64,000 nucleotides of DNA, taken from Mangifera indica (taxonomy: Eukaryota > Streptophyta > Magnoliopsida > Sapindales > Anacardiaceae). Both the position numbers and the translations under genes were made by a program. The DNA is taken from assembly GCF_011075055.1 (NCBI RefSeq), contig NW_025401185.1:36892-100891 (forward strand), written 5' to 3'. This document shows positions 47,401 through 60,599 of this stretch, piece after piece. Each line of letters begins with the position of its first letter. Within the stretch, counting starts at the first letter, position 1. A model generated the notes under the pieces. It made no database searches. It worked only from the letters and a program-made list of their open reading frames with translations, and was not told the origin of the DNA.

Positions 47401-48880
47401 TTTCTACACGCAAACAATATCTCAACAATACCAACCTCGAAAGTAGAAGATAGCGATAAATAAGAGTTATTCACATTAAGTTTTGACCTCACCTATTTAC
47501 TCAAAACTTAACTAATATTAAAAAGTTAAATTAGGTTTCATCTTTTAACTAATTTACTTTTTAAAATTATTAAGTTACATTATCAATTTCTAAAATGTCT
47601 ACATAGATATTAAATTTTTATCATTATCCGTTTTTTTTCTTTTCATCTTTCTGTCTTTTACAAATGTTAACCTTTTATCATTTTAACCAACACTTAAAAA
47701 AAGTTTGGTTGTACCAATCATTACTATTATTGTTATTATTCCCTATCTTGGTAAATCATCCCATACTCTCAATCTCATAACTTACACTTTCTTTTGCACC
47801 AATACCTCTCATATCTTTGTTGCACACTTGATTTAAATGTGGATACGAACTGAATTGAGCTCGAACATGAGTAGGTTCAAGCTTGGCTCAAATAAAAAAA
47901 GTGTCAGCTTAAGCTAGCTTTATTAAGTTGAAACTTATAAAAAGTCTCTCAAAGCTCAACTCTCATAATTGGTAGATAACAGAAGCCAGAATTTTGAAGT
48001 CAATATCATCAAGTTAAAACTAAAGTTATAATATTTGGATAAGATGTTTTACCTCAGGCGATTGAAAACAGTTATAGGGAGATTGATAACCATGCTTCAA
48101 ACAAAAATTAAGAAATGGGGCATATCACAGTTGGCCTTATCCATCAATGATGCAACACCAAGCATATGATCTCTATTATTAATTTTTTGAAGTGATATTC
48201 ACTGGTAAAATTTACATGCCATATAAAATGATTCATTGAATTCTTCAAATAAAAGATCACTCACCTTAAGCCTTGTTGGAAGCAGGCTAACAATAGGATG
48301 CCCTTAATCAAATATATATAGGAATCTAGCTAGTCAACCTTCAATTGTTGTAGTGTTGTCCAACAATGAATTTTCTTTTATCAGGGAAACTCCATGAATA
48401 AAAATAGATAAAGCCAATAAATTTGGACCATACAAATATAGAAAAGGGCAAAACTTGCAAATTTCAATACAAGTAAACTTTACAAATGAAGCATGAACCT
48501 ATAACTAAGTAAAATGCAAAATTTTCTATCAAATTTAAATATTTTAAACAAACATAGGAAGGTGGCTAGTGAATTGTATTTGTAGATCATGTATTCAAAA
48601 AGAAAACAAACATCAGATATAATTTTTTAGTATGTCCACATCCTAATATCATAGTCTTTAGCTTCAGCTTCATAATAGAGTTTGATAGAAAATGTTTACA
48701 AGTATATTTTGGAAGGAAACATGAAATCAAGTATAATACATGGATTGAGAAATATACCTATTGGTAAGACACTTTCTTGATTAACTGCTTCTTGACTATC
48801 ATTTTCAAGAATACCATTTCTTGTTCAGAATTGACATCTTCATTTCACAAGGAATCACCACCAAAAAAGATTCTCTATAT
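47400..48880. other. Intergenic DNA with a relic of the GAGCTC MITE family
   Basis: At about 47840-47960, gatacgaactgaattgagctcgaac and caagcttggctcaaata resemble one arm of the GAGCTC MITEs, but no second arm is present. Otherwise nothing is recognised. Confidence 0.4.
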
Positions 48881-48888
48881 TATTTTCA

Positions 48889-51584
48889 TTTTTTTTTGTC
48901 AAGTAAGTATGAGTAGATAAAGAAAAGGCCAAGCAGACTTGAACAATCTAAGCTCGCCTAAGCTATAATCGGCAAAGACAACAAGGAATTAAACAACATG
49001 TCTTTCTTTGTGATAGACCCTAGGTTACGACCAATAAGAAAGACTTGCTACTCTTTTGAGGAACTATCAAAAGCAAGCCAAAGATAGGGTTCAAGAGAAA
49101 GCAAACCGAGGAAAAAAGAAAAGGAGACCAAAACAACAAGATCAACTATTACCAAACAAACAAAGCAGCAATAAGGAAGAAAAAATAGCAAGGCGAAGTA
49201 AGAGGCCTAGCAACATAGAAAGAAGGAGCATCTAAGAAGGTAGAGATCACAAACCAACCATTTGCCAAAACACCAAAGGAGTAAAAAGAGCCCGAGTAAT
49301 TCCAGGGAGGAAGGCTGCTTCAAGAGTAGATAAGGATTACCACTTCAAGGCTCACTAGGCGACACCAACACCAGCAGAAGGAGAGCTCTAGAGCAAGGGA
49401 GCAATTAAAGACCAACCTGATTCCAAAATGCCAAAGTAGACTGTAAAAAGAGAGGAAGAAACTCTAATGATTGTAGCAGCATCGTAAGTAGACAAAGGCA
49501 CCTACACCAGGGCTCACTAGACAATAGGTTAACATATCCAACACAAGCAAATGTAGATAATAGCAAAAAAGACATTAGAGAAGTAAGAACTTAGAAATGG
49601 ATTACAAGCAACCTAGGATAGAAAACCATCAGAAGCAAAGACTCTTGAGCCAAGAAGCAAAAGAGGACCACAAGTAGCAACTAGTAGCTAGTCCAAAAGA
49701 GAAAATTTCAGGACCATAAATGATGCCACAGAACACCAAAAAAACCTATAAAACATCACATAGTTAGAGAAAATAAGGCTCTTAAACACTAGGTACCAGC
49801 TGCAACATCAAGGGCCATCGAAAATGTAATTAGACAGCTTCCATTTACATTTAACAAGGTCATCACCGGACAACTTCTTTATCCTGGACGAGCTACTAGC
49901 CCTCTATTTGACAAGATTGGTGAAAAACTTCACAATAATGGCATGCTCTTTCTCTTTATTTGAAAAACATTGACAATTCCTTTCAATCCAAACGACATGG
50001 ACAGCAGCAGCTAAACTCAGTTTAACCAATAAATGCTTAAGGCTATGCAAAATCCAGTGGTTACCAACTTTATCGATAAAGATAGACCATGACTCAACAA
50101 CATACCCAATGTTACCTAACGATATGATACTTCTTCAAATTTCTAGAGTTATGGAACATCCAAAGAAGAGATGGTCAATCAACTCTTATTGAGATTTACA
50201 AAAGTAACAAAAATTATTTTCAACAATGCCCAACCTCATCAACTTATCTTTAGTTTGGAGCCTATTTCTAATGGCTAACCAAAGAATAGTCGAATGCTTG
50301 GGAATATGATATTTGAACCAAAGAAGATTAGCCCAATTCACACTAGGCTTACAACTTCTCAAGAAGTTCCAAGCCTTATTTATATTAAACTTGCCTACAC
50401 TGTTAGATCCTCACTTTACCAAGTCATCCTCCTTTTAGGAGCATTTGGGCTTGTATTTCGAATCTCCCTAAGCTCCCTAAAGGAAGCATGAGGCCAAAAC
50501 AAAACACCATTTCTATTGATTTTACTCACTTTTTCATATTTTTGTATACTAGAATTGGAGAGAATCATTTCCCTATACTTTTCAATAAATGGCTTAGGAG
50601 GATGCCAATTATCAAACCAAAAGGAGATGTCCTTGCCATATCTTACATCATAAAAAGTATGCTTTCTCACCAAATTTCTCAACTTAAGAATATCCCTCCA
50701 AGTATGAGAGCCATTTTGGGAAGGTTTAATATCCCAAAAAGATTTCTCCTTAATGTAGTTAGCATAAACCCATTTTACCCAAATGGACTTGTAGTTCTTA
50801 TTCATAATATTCCATATGTGTCTAGTCATCACCGCTAGGTTCCACTCCTTAGTATGAACCATCCCTAAGCCTCCTTCTTCTTTGGGCACACAAATGTCCT
50901 CCCAAGCCACCTTGGCCCTTCATGAGCAAAAGTCCTTCCTTGACCCAAAAAAGGCTTTAAACCTACTCTCCATTTCCACGTGAATTTTAGAAGGGAGCAC
51001 AAACATAGAGGACCAATATACTTGAATATTAAATAAAATGGATTTTGTAAGAGTGAGATGGCTTGCGAAAGAGAGAAATTTATTTCTCTATGAATTAATT
51101 TTCTCATAAATTCATTTGATAATAAATCGACAATCATTGCCATTGATTCTAGAAAAGCCAAAAGGAATTCCAAGGTACTTGAAAGGAAGGGTTCCTTTAA
51201 CAAAGCCCTTATGCCTCAAATAGTTCTTGAAATGATTATCCCTCTTTTCAGAGCAATAGAAATTACTCTTGAGATTATTTGCTTGCAAGCCTGAGCAATT
51301 ACCAAAGACATCAAAGGCATTAAGAAGACAATTAATAGACTTCTCATCCACTTTGCAAAATAGCATGAGGTCATCTGTGAAGCAAAGGTGATATAATTTC
51401 AAAGCCTTGCAATTCTTATGGAAATTGAAGGAAGAGTCCAAGGAAGCTTTATTCAAGAGGTCATATAACACCTCTATAACAATAACAAACAAATAAAGGG
51501 ACCACTGCCTAAGGCCCCTTGAGTGCCCAAAAAAACCAATAAGCTCCCCATTCACATTGATAGAAACCCAAGGCGAAGAAATAC
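48889..51584 (-). mobile_element. 5'-truncated LINE (plant L1-like), dead
   Basis: Non-LTR retrotransposon ORF2 remains on the minus strand. The end of the reverse transcriptase carries FTDD at 51381-51370 (YADD/FADD in active copies), then LPFKYLGIPFG near 51190-51160. The C-terminal part follows with WEDICVPKEEGGLGM near 50900, SFWFDNWHPP near 50660, and a zf-RVT segment (NFCYFCKSQ then LIDHLFFGC near 50200-50120). Stops and shifts occur throughout. About 1 kb of 3' noncoding sequence leads to a T-run at 48889-48897, the complement of a poly(A) tail. The 9-mer attttcatt at 48882 and 51585 may be the target duplication. Endonuclease and most of the reverse transcriptase are absent, as usual for 5' truncation. 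Confidence 0.85.
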
Positions 51585-51599
51585 ATTTTCATTCTTATT

Positions 51600-52755
51600 T
51601 TTAGTTGTTTCATAAATCTTTATACAAATACCAAGGATTAATCAATATCTATACACATAGCTTACTTCAATTAAGCCTTCCTCACAATTCATGGCAACAA
51701 TTCATTTTTGACTATGACCAAAGCCAAAGCAAAGTATAACTCAACCTAGCCCTAAAAGTTAGTGAAAAATGTTGAACCACAGAAGACATTGAAAATGGAA
51801 AAGGAAAAGATGAAGCGAAACCTTGTTATATACACCATATCAAGGTGAAAACATTATAAAGGAGCTAATTATGATTCCTATTTCTAATTAGTGACATAAC
51901 ATACATGTTTTCCTCATTTGTTCTTATGTTCTCTCATCATTGTTCAAAAGAAATATCAGGAAATTAGGTCATGAAATGATCAAACAATAGGTCAGATTGT
52001 CATAACAATATTGTCACATGCCTTTTAAGAAGAGCCACTTAACAGGTAGAACCTAGTGCCATACTATTCAGTAAGTACAATTAAATTGCTTACTGGTAAT
52101 TTCTCAAATAGTTAAGCAAGTAGTTGAGTCCTTAGAAGCCTTAAGTTCCTTATCTAGGTTAAAATCCCAATATCACATCTCTGGACTTCAGAAGGACCAA
52201 TCTCACTGAAATATAGTTGCAATTCAAATGAAAAAAAGTAAATTAGCTTCCCTTACATGTCTTAATAATCAAGGTAATTGATTAAATTAACCATTCTAGG
52301 GGGTTGGTACAATTTTATTTAACATTTAAGAGATTATATGAATATAGTCAGCAGAATAGGGTTGGAAAAATTTACCTCTAAATAAAATAGAGAATTTACA
52401 GTAGACACCACCATATTTAACCTCTAAATTGAACGAAGGTAGAAAAATTTTGGCCAAAAATTTTGATTTTTCATATTCAAACTTGTTGTAAATGGCTTTA
52501 GGGTTTAGCATAAAGTATTAAATAGATGTATCTTAGAATTTATGTTGATTTTTAAATTTATATTGTTAGAACCATGTTATATGTTTGGGGTTTGAATTTT
52601 AGAATTTGAGTGCATGAATGTTCTGTTTTTTATGGAAAGGATTATGATTTCAATGTTGATAGAAAATTAATTTAAAAAGGATTATGATGTTATTTTTAAT
52701 TAGTAAAAGTAGATTTGATATATAAAATCATGAAAAAATTTATCATTAGGTGTGA
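51600..52755. other. Intergenic DNA
   Basis: AT-rich, no gene or repeat recognised on either strand. Confidence 0.4.
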
Positions 52756-52759
52756 TTTA

Positions 52760-53060
52760 TTTTGTAGGCACGATCTTGCCTACTGGGCGAATCATGTCTA
52801 ATGACATTGTTTAATATAGGAAGGGGTACTTAATATTTTATTATAAGCAATTAGGGGTGATTGGTAGGTGTTTCACCTAATAGGGAGTAACTGATATTTG
52901 ATAATAGACATGTAGGGGCAATTGATAGGTGTTATGCCTAGTGGGGGGCAATCGATATATGATAGTATACGTTTGGGGATACGGTAAGTGCAACATCTAG
53001 TGAAGGTGAAATGATGTTTTACATAATAAGGGTAAATTGAAATTTTACATATAAGAAGTA
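52760..53060. repeat. Degenerate tandem repeat (agggg-aat-gatag-tgt units)
   Basis: Four or more imperfect copies of a 60-65 bp unit, each with a tagggg(t/c)(g/a)att or gggggcaat part followed by gatagtgt/ggtaggtgt and acctaatag/gcctagtgg. Confidence 0.6.
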
Positions 53061-53429
53061 AATTGATATTTATAGTTTAGGTGTTTTATTTTAAATTTTT
53101 TTGTTTTTATTGTAAATCTCTCCTTAAATTTTGGGTCCTAAGGCTTTATCTCGAGGCCCCATAAAGAGAGACCCCCTTGAACCTACCACACTCATTGGAC
53201 AGTTGGACCTTTTCAAAGGGCTATGCCCCTTTGACATCAATCAAGGGTTCTATCCCTTTAAACCCCAATTATGAGAATACGTTATGCAATGACTCTCAAA
53301 TATGCCTTGTAAGGAGCCTTTCTAAATTGTTTGTTCCTAATCATCATAAATCTCTTTACCAACATTATTTTTCATTTGAATATCATTTTTGAGCACTCAA
53401 GACCTAAAAGTACACAAATTTTGTTATGT

Positions 53430-54290
53430 ATTGGTTTATGGTTTATGATTTTGGGATTAGGATTTAGAGTTTACAATTTAGGTTTTATGGTTTATGGTTT
53501 TGTGTTTACAAATTTAGGATTTATGGTTCATGGTTATGGTTTAAGGTTTAGTGGTTATAGTTTAGGGTTTATGGTTTATAATTAAGGTTTTACTGTTTAT
53601 AGTTTATGGCTTATGGCTTATTGTTTAAGGTATATGACTTTTGGGTGGGAGATTAGGGTTTATAATTTAAAATTAATGGTTTATAGTTTTTCCTTTGTAG
53701 CTCATGATTTAGAGTTTAGAGTTTAGTGTTTAGGATTTATGAATTATGGTTCATTGTGTATGATTTAGGGTTTAGAGTTTGTAGTTTATGATTTATGATT
53801 TATGATTTATAGTTTATGCTTTATGAATTAGTGTTTAGAGTTTATGGTTCACGATTTAGGGTTCATGGTTTATGATTACAAATTGTAGTTCACAATTTAG
53901 AGTTTATAAGGTTTATGGTTCATGATTTAAAGGTTTATTGTTAATAGTTTGCGATTATAGTTTAAGATTTATAACTTATAGTTTATAGTTTAGAGTTTTG
54001 AATTAAGAGTTTATGGTTTATAATTTACGATATAAGGTTTATAATTTATGGTGTATGGTGTACAATTTAAAGTTTATAGCTTACAGTTTAAGGTTCCAAG
54101 TTTAGAATTTATGGTTCATGATTTAGGTTATGGTCTATGGTTTTGGATTTATACTTTGAGATTATGATTTAGGGTTTAAAGTTTTCAATTGAAGCTTTAA
54201 AGTTCATGGTTTAAGGTTAACAAATTCTGAGTTGGAGTTTAATGGTCACAATTTATGATTTTAGGGTTCTCAATTTAAGGTAAAATTTGA
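53430..54290 (+). repeat. Degenerate telomere-like (GTTTATG/TTTAGGG) tract
   Basis: Roughly 850 bp made almost wholly of 7-8 bp words such as gtttatg, gtttagg, gatttag and gttcatg, with several exact tttaggg or agggttt units (for example near 53560, 53770, 53850 and 54170). Plant telomeres are TTTAGGG repeats; this looks like an old, strongly mutated array. It ends near 54290. Confidence 0.65.
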
Positions 54291-54684
54291 TTTAACACCC
54301 CATTATGGAAACTAGCATCCTACCACCTATTTTGGGAAATATCATTTTATCTCTTATTATTGTAAATATTATTTTATTATCTATCATGAAAAATTGCATT
54401 TTAACTTAATTGGCGTGAATTTTCATACCGGGTTGAATCACACCTATTCCATTAATTTTTTTTCCTTTCCCGATTTCAGCACCTTTCTCTTAAAATTCTT
54501 TAAATTATTAATACTAACAATATAATGACCGAATATAATCTTAATATCTCAGTTTATTCAAGTTTTTGGCTTGATACGTAGTTTTTTTTATAGAAAATTG
54601 ATTGACAAGAGTTGGAATTGATATGGTGAAAAATGTTAAGGTATTCAAACTATTCAAAGGTTAGGTATAAAACAATCTTGACAT

Positions 54685-54845
54685 TATTTGAAATATTACT
54701 GAATATCAAAGACGAAGTCCACAAGCTTGTGTGTCAAGGCGGATCAAGAAAATGCGAGGATATAGATTTCGCATGGCCCAAGGGCCAAGGCAGAAAAAAA
54801 AAGCCTTTGTTCACTCGCCGTAATATCTACAGTACAAAACAATAA
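54685..54845 (+). repeat. Unidentified repeat pair, better-preserved copy
   Basis: A 160-bp segment, GC-richer than its surroundings: aagcttgtgtgtcaaggcgg, atttcgcatggcccaaggg, cttcgttcactcgccgtaat-like end. It is partner to 47265-47400. The higher GC and conserved look suggest a former gene part or functional element, but I cannot identify it. Confidence 0.5.
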
Positions 54846-54849
54846 CCCT

Positions 54850-56850
54850 TATCAGTAGATAGTCAAAACAAATAACTATGATTCTGTGCATAGATCAGTT
54901 AAATGATCCCTCTTCAGTTCTAGCTAGTTGTTTCGACTGAAGTTAGCGCCCCAAAAAGTTGACAGTTGTTCATATTTGCGAAACGTTGACGCCAACTTTT
55001 CTTTATTTAATTGTAAATGTCCCATTCCAGTTTAATTTATTCCAACTTAATCCAATATGTTCAGTTATTTATATTTAATACTTGCTAAAGGAATTAAACC
55101 ACTATTCACGTACTAATTTTTAATATTGCCACTAACCGGTTTAAATATGTTGGGCATCTCAAGCTACCAGCAAATGTCGGCTGATACTCTTTCTAGCTAT
55201 TATATACATAGTGCAAACTCATGAAATTGAATATATATGTACATGATTAGATTAATAAATCCTGAAAGGAAAGACAAGCATTTTGTTACAAGGGTGAGTA
55301 ATTAAGCTAATTACTCGATGAACATTTATGTGCTGTGTTTTGATAAGAAAGACGTGATACAGAGAGTGGTTCAGTTGAAGTCACAGGTGACGACATCATG
55401 ACAAGAAAAAAGACTATATAGAATGCGACTAAATTGTTGCCAGGTGAAGCGATCTTGCCCTGTTGTATCCCATAACAATACGTCCAAATTCTTTTTTCTT
55501 AATTTTTTTGAAAACAAACCTGTAAAGAGCTTTGATCCACTCACTATACTTGGGTGGGATTTGACTCACAAGTTGATATAACTACTTTAGGCTTGAGGTA
55601 AATAAAGCGTAAACCCTTTTTCTGTTTGCTAAGATATTATAAAAATTTCTTTCACCCATTTTTTTCTTTTTAAAATAGATTTAGAGCATATCCCCCCATA
55701 TTCAAACCAAAAGAAATAGAAGTAGTCGGTTGTATTGAAGTTAAAGCTTAGTGATGGAACGAGGTCAAAGAAAGGAAAAGGAGTGGAAAGAGAAGCAGAA
55801 ATGGTAAAGGTGGAAAAATAAGAAGAGGTTAATATTTTATGTATAAAAAAACACAAGTTTAAGTTTTTTTATGATATATTATAATTAAAATTTTAATTTA
55901 TCTGATTTAATAATTATAAAATTAGTTATCCAATCTATAATTTATTTTATTTAGTATAATTGATTCTATTTTTTAAAAAATAATATTTCTTATAATGGAA
56001 TTTCATGTTAACCCCAAAAAAAAAAAAAAAAGTGAGTTGGATGCTCCTTAGTGGGTGACAGTGGGTCACATGAATTAAGACTAAAAGAAAAGGGATGAGA
56101 AATCAATGACAGGGCGATTGCCAAAAGTTGTGTAGAAAGAATAGCTAGCTTTGGATATCTCCATGTTTGTCAGCATAACTTTCCCAACGTCTCTTTCACG
56201 AGAATGACCATTTCCAACTTTCTTGTTTTCTTCTACTCTTTTCATCTGTTTGTCTTCTTGTTCCCTCGAAATGTGTGTTTGATACTCCCTTTATCTCTCT
56301 TTTATATTTTTCAATAACTTGTAGTAGATTTTTGTTCACCGTTGGGTTACCGTGTGCTACTCAATTATGAAATCAGCATAAATCATTCCAATGGACTTTA
56401 CTTGAAGTCATTTGTAATCGTTTTTCTTCATTAGTAAAAGTGTTTGGATTCCGAAACAAGAAAAAGGAAATAAAATTCAATTAAAAGTTACACGTTTAAG
56501 AACAAATTCATGGCCCATGCTTGCTAGCTAGCTTTTGGTGCCCATAATCCAAACAAGCAAACACATATCTCTCTCAGTCCAATTAATTAAGGAAACAAAT
56601 TCGTATGAAACTCAAAGACACACAACCCTTTATTACTTCATAGAAGATCATAGGCCCTAATGAAAACTCAAGTTGATGTATTCTACTTTATAGGCCACTC
56701 TAATCATACGTACCAAAACATGGACTAAAAACTCATAGAATAATATAGTAATCAAATTGCCTGGTCTCTTGGTTTAAAACATTGACAAACTTGGGAAATG
56801 GGTATATTACAAATTGACAACACTGGGAAGTAGTAGTTGAATTTATAATT
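54850..56850. other. Intergenic DNA downstream of the HD-Zip gene
   Basis: No gene recognised. A patch at 54940-55010 holds three TTGAC W-box-like words (54957, 54986 and nearby). AT-rich elsewhere. Confidence 0.4.
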
Positions 56851-58155
56851 TCAACTGAAATGTTGATGCTCCAACCATGGCCAAAATCCCGACTGATCGT
56901 CCATGCCACAGAACATGCTGCTAAGGCTTTCTTCCTTACCCATCTGGAGGTCATGAGGCCTTGATGACGAATTGTGGTTGTGGAAAAGCTGAGCCACTCC
57001 GGTTGGAGTTGGCCTCACTGATGAAGATGAAGTTGGGAAAAGAGATCTACTTGTTGGATGATTAGATAGAGGGCTGTCAATAGCTGGTGTCCTTGATATA
57101 TCCAACTTTACATCAGAACTGTTCTCACTTCTATTACTGCAAGATCCCTCAGTTTCTTTATTCAGATTGATCGATTCAGTCACTTCTCTGCTTTTCAGTG
57201 CCAATATCTGTAATCGTAATTAATTAAATTTAACAATAAAAAATATAGCTTACTTAGAGCTAGAGATGTATGCTAAATACATAAATAAATAATCAATCAG
57301 TCCATCCAAAGTTAAAGAAATGTTGATAAAAAAAGAAGCTTGCTGAAAAGCTTCCAATGGTTGAAGAAGCTACCAGAAATAAAGGTTCTTAAAATCATTA
57401 ACCAAGTAAAAGTCAAAGGCATGAACCATTAATGTGAAAATAACATGATTGCCAACTTTTTTCTACAGAATCAATGCAAACTCATGCAAATAATCATCAT
57501 CATCATCATCATAACAACAACTGAAGAATTCTTATGACTAACCTCAGCATGAAGCTTTTGGTTTTGAGCTTGGAGTGCATCATTATCTGCTTTGATGGCT
57601 TCATATTGTCTTTTAAGTAGATCGTAGTCTTTCTCAAGTTGCTTGGTTTTCCACCTAGCCCTTCTGTTTTGGAACCAAATAGCGATCTGTCTTGGTTGGA
57701 GACCAAGAGCCCTAGCCAGCTGCATTTTTCTCTCAGGCTCAAGTTTGTTCCCCAATTCAAAATTCTTTTCAAGGGTTTTAACCTGCTCCATGTTAAGCCT
57801 CCTTTTCTTTTCTCCTGCCTGTGATCCATCATCAGACAAATCATCCTCTCCATTTGCGTCTTCACCAATATCGACTCCCGAAAACGACATTGATCGCTTT
57901 CCTAGAAATGATGCAACCCCTGCACCAACAGTTAATTTTATTCAAATCTATAACATTTCAGAAAGTGTTCATAAATACTGTACAGATACATGTCTCAAGT
58001 GAGAGAGGGAGAGAGAGAGAGAGAGTACCATGAAAGTCTTGAGGTGTGCATGACGATAAAATTGGATTGAGAGAGGTGGGATGTTGACGATCATCTTCAT
58101 GAGGTGCTTGCGGCATGAAATTTGTTGGGAAGAAAGCCATCCCATTGCAAGTCAT
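56851..58155 (-). CDS. HB13: Class I HD-Zip transcription factor, ATHB13-like
   Basis: Three exons on the minus strand: 58155-58029, 57919-57543, 57207-56851, all with GT-AG introns and consistent phases. The product is 286 aa and intact. The start [16 protein letters not shown] and end [13 protein letters not shown] closely parallel Arabidopsis ATHB13, a nuclear factor binding CAAT(A/T)ATTG sites and linked to growth and stress control. The homeodomain is about residues 79-135, with helix-3 [11 protein letters not shown], and the leucine zipper follows at 137-165 (L137, L144, I151, L158, L165). An acidic [16 protein letters not shown] precedes the homeodomain, and the [19 protein letters not shown] block of this subfamily follows the zipper. 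The second intron sits right after the zipper, as in relatives. ATHB20/23 are close paralogues and cannot be fully excluded. Confidence 0.94.
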
Positions 58156-58462
58156 GACCGATCTAGATTTGTGCCACAAATCTTATGAATTGCAGTGAAA
58201 ATCTCAGGGTCATATTCAAACTATAGAGAAAAAATGAAGATTCTTAAACTGAAAATGAACAGAGATTTGATAAATTTTATAAGCAAAATTAGAGTTGCTT
58301 CATCAGAAAGGAGATGAAGAGAAGGTGGAATAGATAACTTATAGACCTTATCAGTCGCTAAGAGATTACTTTACATATAAAAATATACTTCGGGAGAGAA
58401 AGAGGAGAGAGGGAAGGGAGAGTGAGGATGAGACTCTTGATAATTCTATAGTTCTACTTCCC

Positions 58463-58469
58463 TTTATAT
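58463..58469 (-). promoter_or_regulatory. TATA box of the HD-Zip gene
   Basis: ATATAAA on the minus strand (CCTCATATAAAGGG) about 310 bp upstream of the start codon, followed by a CT-rich leader (58385-58430), a common arrangement for plant genes. Confidence 0.55.
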
Positions 58470-58479
58470 GAGGGGAAAT

Positions 58480-60590
58480 TTAACTTGCTGTTTTTGCTTT
58501 TCCTATTTGGAATGACTGATTAAGCTGTTGAAAAAAAGTGTAATACCCTAGTACAAAAAGTGAAAACAAAACAGTTCTTTACAATTTTTTTTAGAAACCA
58601 CACTTGCTATATTCCAATAGGTCACTTGGATAAAAGATTAAAAAAAAAAATAATGAATACTACCAATGGAAGCGAAATTGCATATTGGAGTTAAATTTTG
58701 ATGAGAACTTGAGTGCCAAGGGAGAAAATTAGTGGTGATTTTCGTATAATAATATATTAACTGTTGGTTGTGGCCCAGGCACTCTTTAAGAGACAAATAG
58801 TGGTGTATTCTCCAGAAAGACAGTTGTCTTTTAACATAAAGAAAATTACAGTAAGAAGAAAGCACTTACAATGAAAGAGAGAAAATGGGGTTCATTTTAA
58901 AAGCCCGTTTTATGCGAGGTGGGTGAGTTAATATAAGATATGTTTGATGATATATGATAAGTTAATTAAACGGGTAAATTGATGATATATGATAATATAT
59001 TTTGTGTTAATTGTAGAAAGAGATGATGTTACTTAAGTTGCAAATAGGATTGATTTTTGGAGAGAGAATGTCCAGGAATCTAGGGATGGGTCCAATGAGA
59101 GGGGCAGGGCTTGCTACCTAACCCACCAACAGGGATCGTGCATTAAGACCAACCTCTTTCCAATCCATTATCCTTCCATCAGTTTCAGTTACGTTGTTGC
59201 ATTTGCCATTGTGTTTGAATTTTGAAAGAAATAAACAAAGAGAGAGATGAGGGTTATTGGAAAACCCAAGCAAAGTCCCTGTTCTTATAACCCTACACGA
59301 GCTGGTCTTTTTTGTCTCTATACCCTCCATCCCTATCTCCACTCCTCTCTCTTCTGCCACTTCCCCCGCCATCATTCTGCCACCTCCTCCTCATGTCCTA
59401 TCCCGCACTCTATTATATATGTATATATCTTGCTTGTTATTTAAGTTTTTAATTAATGGGTTTTGCCAGAAGCGATAGTTTGATAGATATATATAGCACA
59501 AAACGCCCGTGTAGCTTACAAAATTCTAGCTCTCTAATTAATTTGTAAAGTTACGATTGTGCATTCATGATGATGGAGTAACTGCAGATAGCTATCATGC
59601 ATATATTTGCATATGAGATGATCGATCTGACTCAGGGCCACCTGTTGAAGCATCTTTTAAACTGTGCAATATTCAATTTTTTGGTTTCAAAATTTTGCTA
59701 CACAAGTTGTCATCTTGATGTGCTTTACGCTAAGCTATAAAAGTCAAATATGTTGCTTTCAATGGACAGTCACATGATGTTCCCTTCAAAACCTATCAAT
59801 ATTCGATCGAGTCTTCTGGGTTATCATTTTCCTTAACACCCGTTATACTGTTGTCTACTTTACAAAGCTAGTGTACTATGTTAGCCTTTATCTATGGCCC
59901 CTCTACAAGTCTTTTATTAATCTCCCCTTGTATTATTATTTATAAATAATTTTTACATCTCCATTTCATTTCTCTCAGTTACTACATTAATTCTTGAGGA
60001 TATTCATTTTGGTAAAAAATAAAGATATTAAGATGCAAACTGAAAATAATAGGTGAAAAAGACGGTGCAAAGAATGTCATGCATGTAGGTAGAATAAAAA
60101 TCAAAGACGTATAAAAAAAAAATAAAACTTTTGCTTACTCCTTTACCTTCTATATGAATATAGGATGATGGATTAAGCTCCCTACTTGAAGAACCTCCAA
60201 AGAAGTGCACCTTCCAAGCCAAATTTTAGAGAGAGGGGAGAGCTTTTAGTTTGTTTTGTTAGACAAAGTTAAGTGTAAAAATACTTATGTTTGTTCAAAA
60301 TGAACTAAAATACACTTTTTATAATGATGACTTATTTTATAATTTTAAAATGCTTATTTGACCCAATAAATTCATAATTTGAAGTCTTACCATACATATA
60401 TATCAAATATATACCTTAACCACCTTAATTTCATCTCACTAACTTCTTAACTTTTAAAATGTTATTTTTACATTCATATAACATTTTATATGATTTTCAT
60501 TATTCTTGGAAAGGTGCTAGCTATCCTTGAATAATTAATCCTCCTTTTTGAAAACTTAGTTTATTATTGTGATCCTTTAGGTTCACTGTG
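58480..60590. other. Upstream region of the HD-Zip gene and intergenic DNA
   Basis: No other gene recognised. The frames at 59118-59478 overlap on both strands and lack domains. Confidence 0.4.
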
Positions 60591-60599
60591 ATGTAACCG

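Noticed and set aside
53120..53400. Possible organellar or rRNA insertion because of GC-richer wording (gggctatgccccttt)
   Set aside because: No rRNA or plastid gene motif could be matched; it looks like ordinary repeat DNA.
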